DNA of 6,894 nt, taken from positions 1-6,894 of the forward strand of contig JAITHX010000102.1 in assembly GCA_031279735.1 (NCBI GenBank). The letters are read 5' to 3'. Of this stretch, positions 6,358 through 6,894 are shown one piece after another. A program made the position numbers and the translations under genes. The DNA comes from Prevotellaceae bacterium (lineage in GTDB: Bacteria > Bacteroidota > Bacteroidia > Bacteroidales > UBA932). How positions within the stretch are numbered: position 1 is the stretch's first letter; each line of letters opens with the position of its first letter. The notes under the pieces were generated by a model. The model saw only the letters and a program-made list of their open reading frames with translations, searched no databases and was not told where the DNA came from.

Positions 6358-6393
6358 TTATTTATTCGACATCTCTTATTTATTCGACATCCC
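6358..6393. repeat. 18-bp tandem duplication in AT-rich spacer
   Basis: TTATTTATTCGACATCTC (6358-6375) is followed at once by the same sequence with one change (6376-6393, ending CCC). The rest of 6324-6485 holds a 14-A run (6322-6335) and two CATCCCT words (6344, 6388). No supported gene, promoter or RNA was seen there. Confidence 0.8.
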
Positions 6394-6660
6394 TGAAATA
6401 AAAAATGATGCTGTATAATATACTCCCATAGTTGCCGAGAATATCGCGCCGGCTGTCGTATTCTTCGTTTTCGCGTGATTTTTCAAAAAAAACATGAAAG
6501 AGATTTTTTTTATCTCGCAAGAGACTGATTTCATCTCTTGCGAGAAGGTTTCCAAAAATACCTTTTTCGATTTCATCTCGTGAGTGACGGATTTCATCAC
6601 GCATGAGATTGTTTCCAAAAATACCTTTTTTGCTTTCATCTCATGAGTGACGGTTTTCAT
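6376..6660 (-). CDS. Doubtful 94-aa reading frame over the 63-bp repeats
   Basis: An ATG at 6660 opens 94 codons on the - strand. The first 42 residues are two 21-aa repeats containing THEMKAKKVFLET and THEMKSKKVFLET, followed by a diverged third, because the DNA repeat is 63 bp long. The rest is a mildly hydrophobic tail with no recognisable domain. Points against it: no ribosome binding site, an in-frame TGA immediately upstream (6664-6666) inside the next repeat unit, very low G+C, and a second - strand frame equally open over the same repeats. The DNA hairpins explain the conservation without translation. I consider it more likely non-coding. Confidence 0.2.
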   Translation of the reverse strand: MKTVTHEMKAKKVFLETISCVMKSVTHEMKSKKVFLETFSQEMKSVSCEIKKISFMFFLKNHAKTKNTTAGAIFSATMGVYYTASFFISGMSNK

Positions 6661-6740
6661 CTCTCATGAGGTTGTTTCAAAAAAACATGTTTTTGCTTTC
6701 ATCTCGTGAGAGACGGAATTTATCTCTTTCATGTTTTTTT
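6486..6740. repeat. 63-bp tandem hairpin array bracketed by a 19-bp inverted repeat
   Basis: Units start at 6512, 6575, 6638 and 6701, exactly 63 bp apart; the fourth is partial. Each unit starts ATCTC and can fold as 13-base arms around a 9-base loop. Arms are 6512-6524/6534-6546 (12 of 13 pair), 6575-6587/6597-6609 (11 of 13), 6638-6650/6660-6672 (11 of 13 plus a wobble) and 6701-6713/6723-6735 (8 of 13). Between hairpins lies an AT-rich spacer with GGTTTCCAAAAATACC or a relative of it. The whole array is bracketed by a perfect inverted repeat, AAAAAAACATGAAAGAGAT (6486-6504) and its complement (6722-6740). Whether it acts as RNA or DNA is unknown. Confidence 0.85.
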
Positions 6741-6769
6741 ATGATTTTGACTGTTTTTTTCAGCGAACA

Positions 6770-6894
6770 TCATTCCCGCTCTAAACCGAATTGAGAGAAC
6801 TTGCGGCGTAACTCGCTACGAACCTGCCAATAGCCGTTTATCGAAACAATCGGTTTGTCATTAGTCGGGATCGCAATATTTGGACTAAACTTCT
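6770..6894 (-). CDS. Possible 3' end of an unidentified gene, cut by the window edge
   Basis: On the - strand the frame entering from the window edge is open for 40 codons and ends at TGA (6770-6772). The fragment includes IPTNDKPIVSINGYWQ and ends in a charged, helix-like tail, SELRRKFSQFGLERE. Base composition is nearer to the metal operon than to the adjacent AT-rich array, and the frame stops just where the AT-rich DNA begins, as a gene end would. Forty codons alone are weak evidence, and I do not recognise a family. If real, the gene is convergent with the efflux operon. Confidence 0.4.
   Translation of the reverse strand, partial: KFSPNIAIPTNDKPIVSINGYWQVRSELRRKFSQFGLERE

Noticed and set aside
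6512..6740. CRISPR array
   Set aside because: The units are contiguous 63-bp repeats with similar spacers, not short repeats separated by unique spacers, and no cas genes are present.

Overview
The window holds one complete three-gene operon on the + strand, ordered outer membrane channel, periplasmic adaptor, inner membrane pump (318-5779). It encodes a CzcCBA-type heavy-metal efflux system of the RND superfamily. No regulator, transposase, tRNA or rRNA is visible. The pump (1030 aa) carries the HME-RND signature in its fourth membrane helix and lacks the three methionines that bind Cu(I) in E. coli CusA. The substrate is therefore more likely a divalent cation (Zn, Cd, Co or Ni) than Cu or Ag; this is an inference. 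CzcA-type pump, lipoprotein adaptor and TolC-type channel would form one tripartite complex across both membranes.

The organism is most likely a member of Bacteroidota. A TAtcTTTG box, the -7 element of that phylum, lies 25 bases before the first gene. The first two genes lack a clear Shine-Dalgarno sequence. The adaptor has a lipoprotein signal with an LASC lipobox. The genus cannot be told from this window. Coding DNA is G+C-rich (58% in one line counted), while the DNA beyond about 6350 is roughly one third G+C.

Both flanks are packed with structured repeats. On the left (1-300) are a fold-back element containing a 9-bp minisatellite (ten units) and then an AATTCAT heptamer array running into the promoter. 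On the right (5767-6323) are two large quasi-palindromes. The first (5767-6108) is built from AATTAAG/CTTAATT heptamers separated by GC-rich 'punctuation' and has a 38-bp inverted-repeat core. The second (6128-6323) is a hairpin with 62-base arms made of 9-mers plus AATTACG heptamers. Its ends match sequence in the left flank, so the operon sits between two related elements.

From 6324 to 6769 the DNA is AT-rich. It holds a 14-A run, an 18-bp tandem duplication and a 63-bp tandem array (6512-6740). Each unit of that array can fold into a stem with a 9-base loop, and the arms change together from unit to unit. A doubtful 94-aa reading frame overlaps the array. The last 125 bases look like the 3' end of an unidentified gene on the - strand. 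The metal pump itself is an ordinary family; the most unusual content is the repeat grammar around it.
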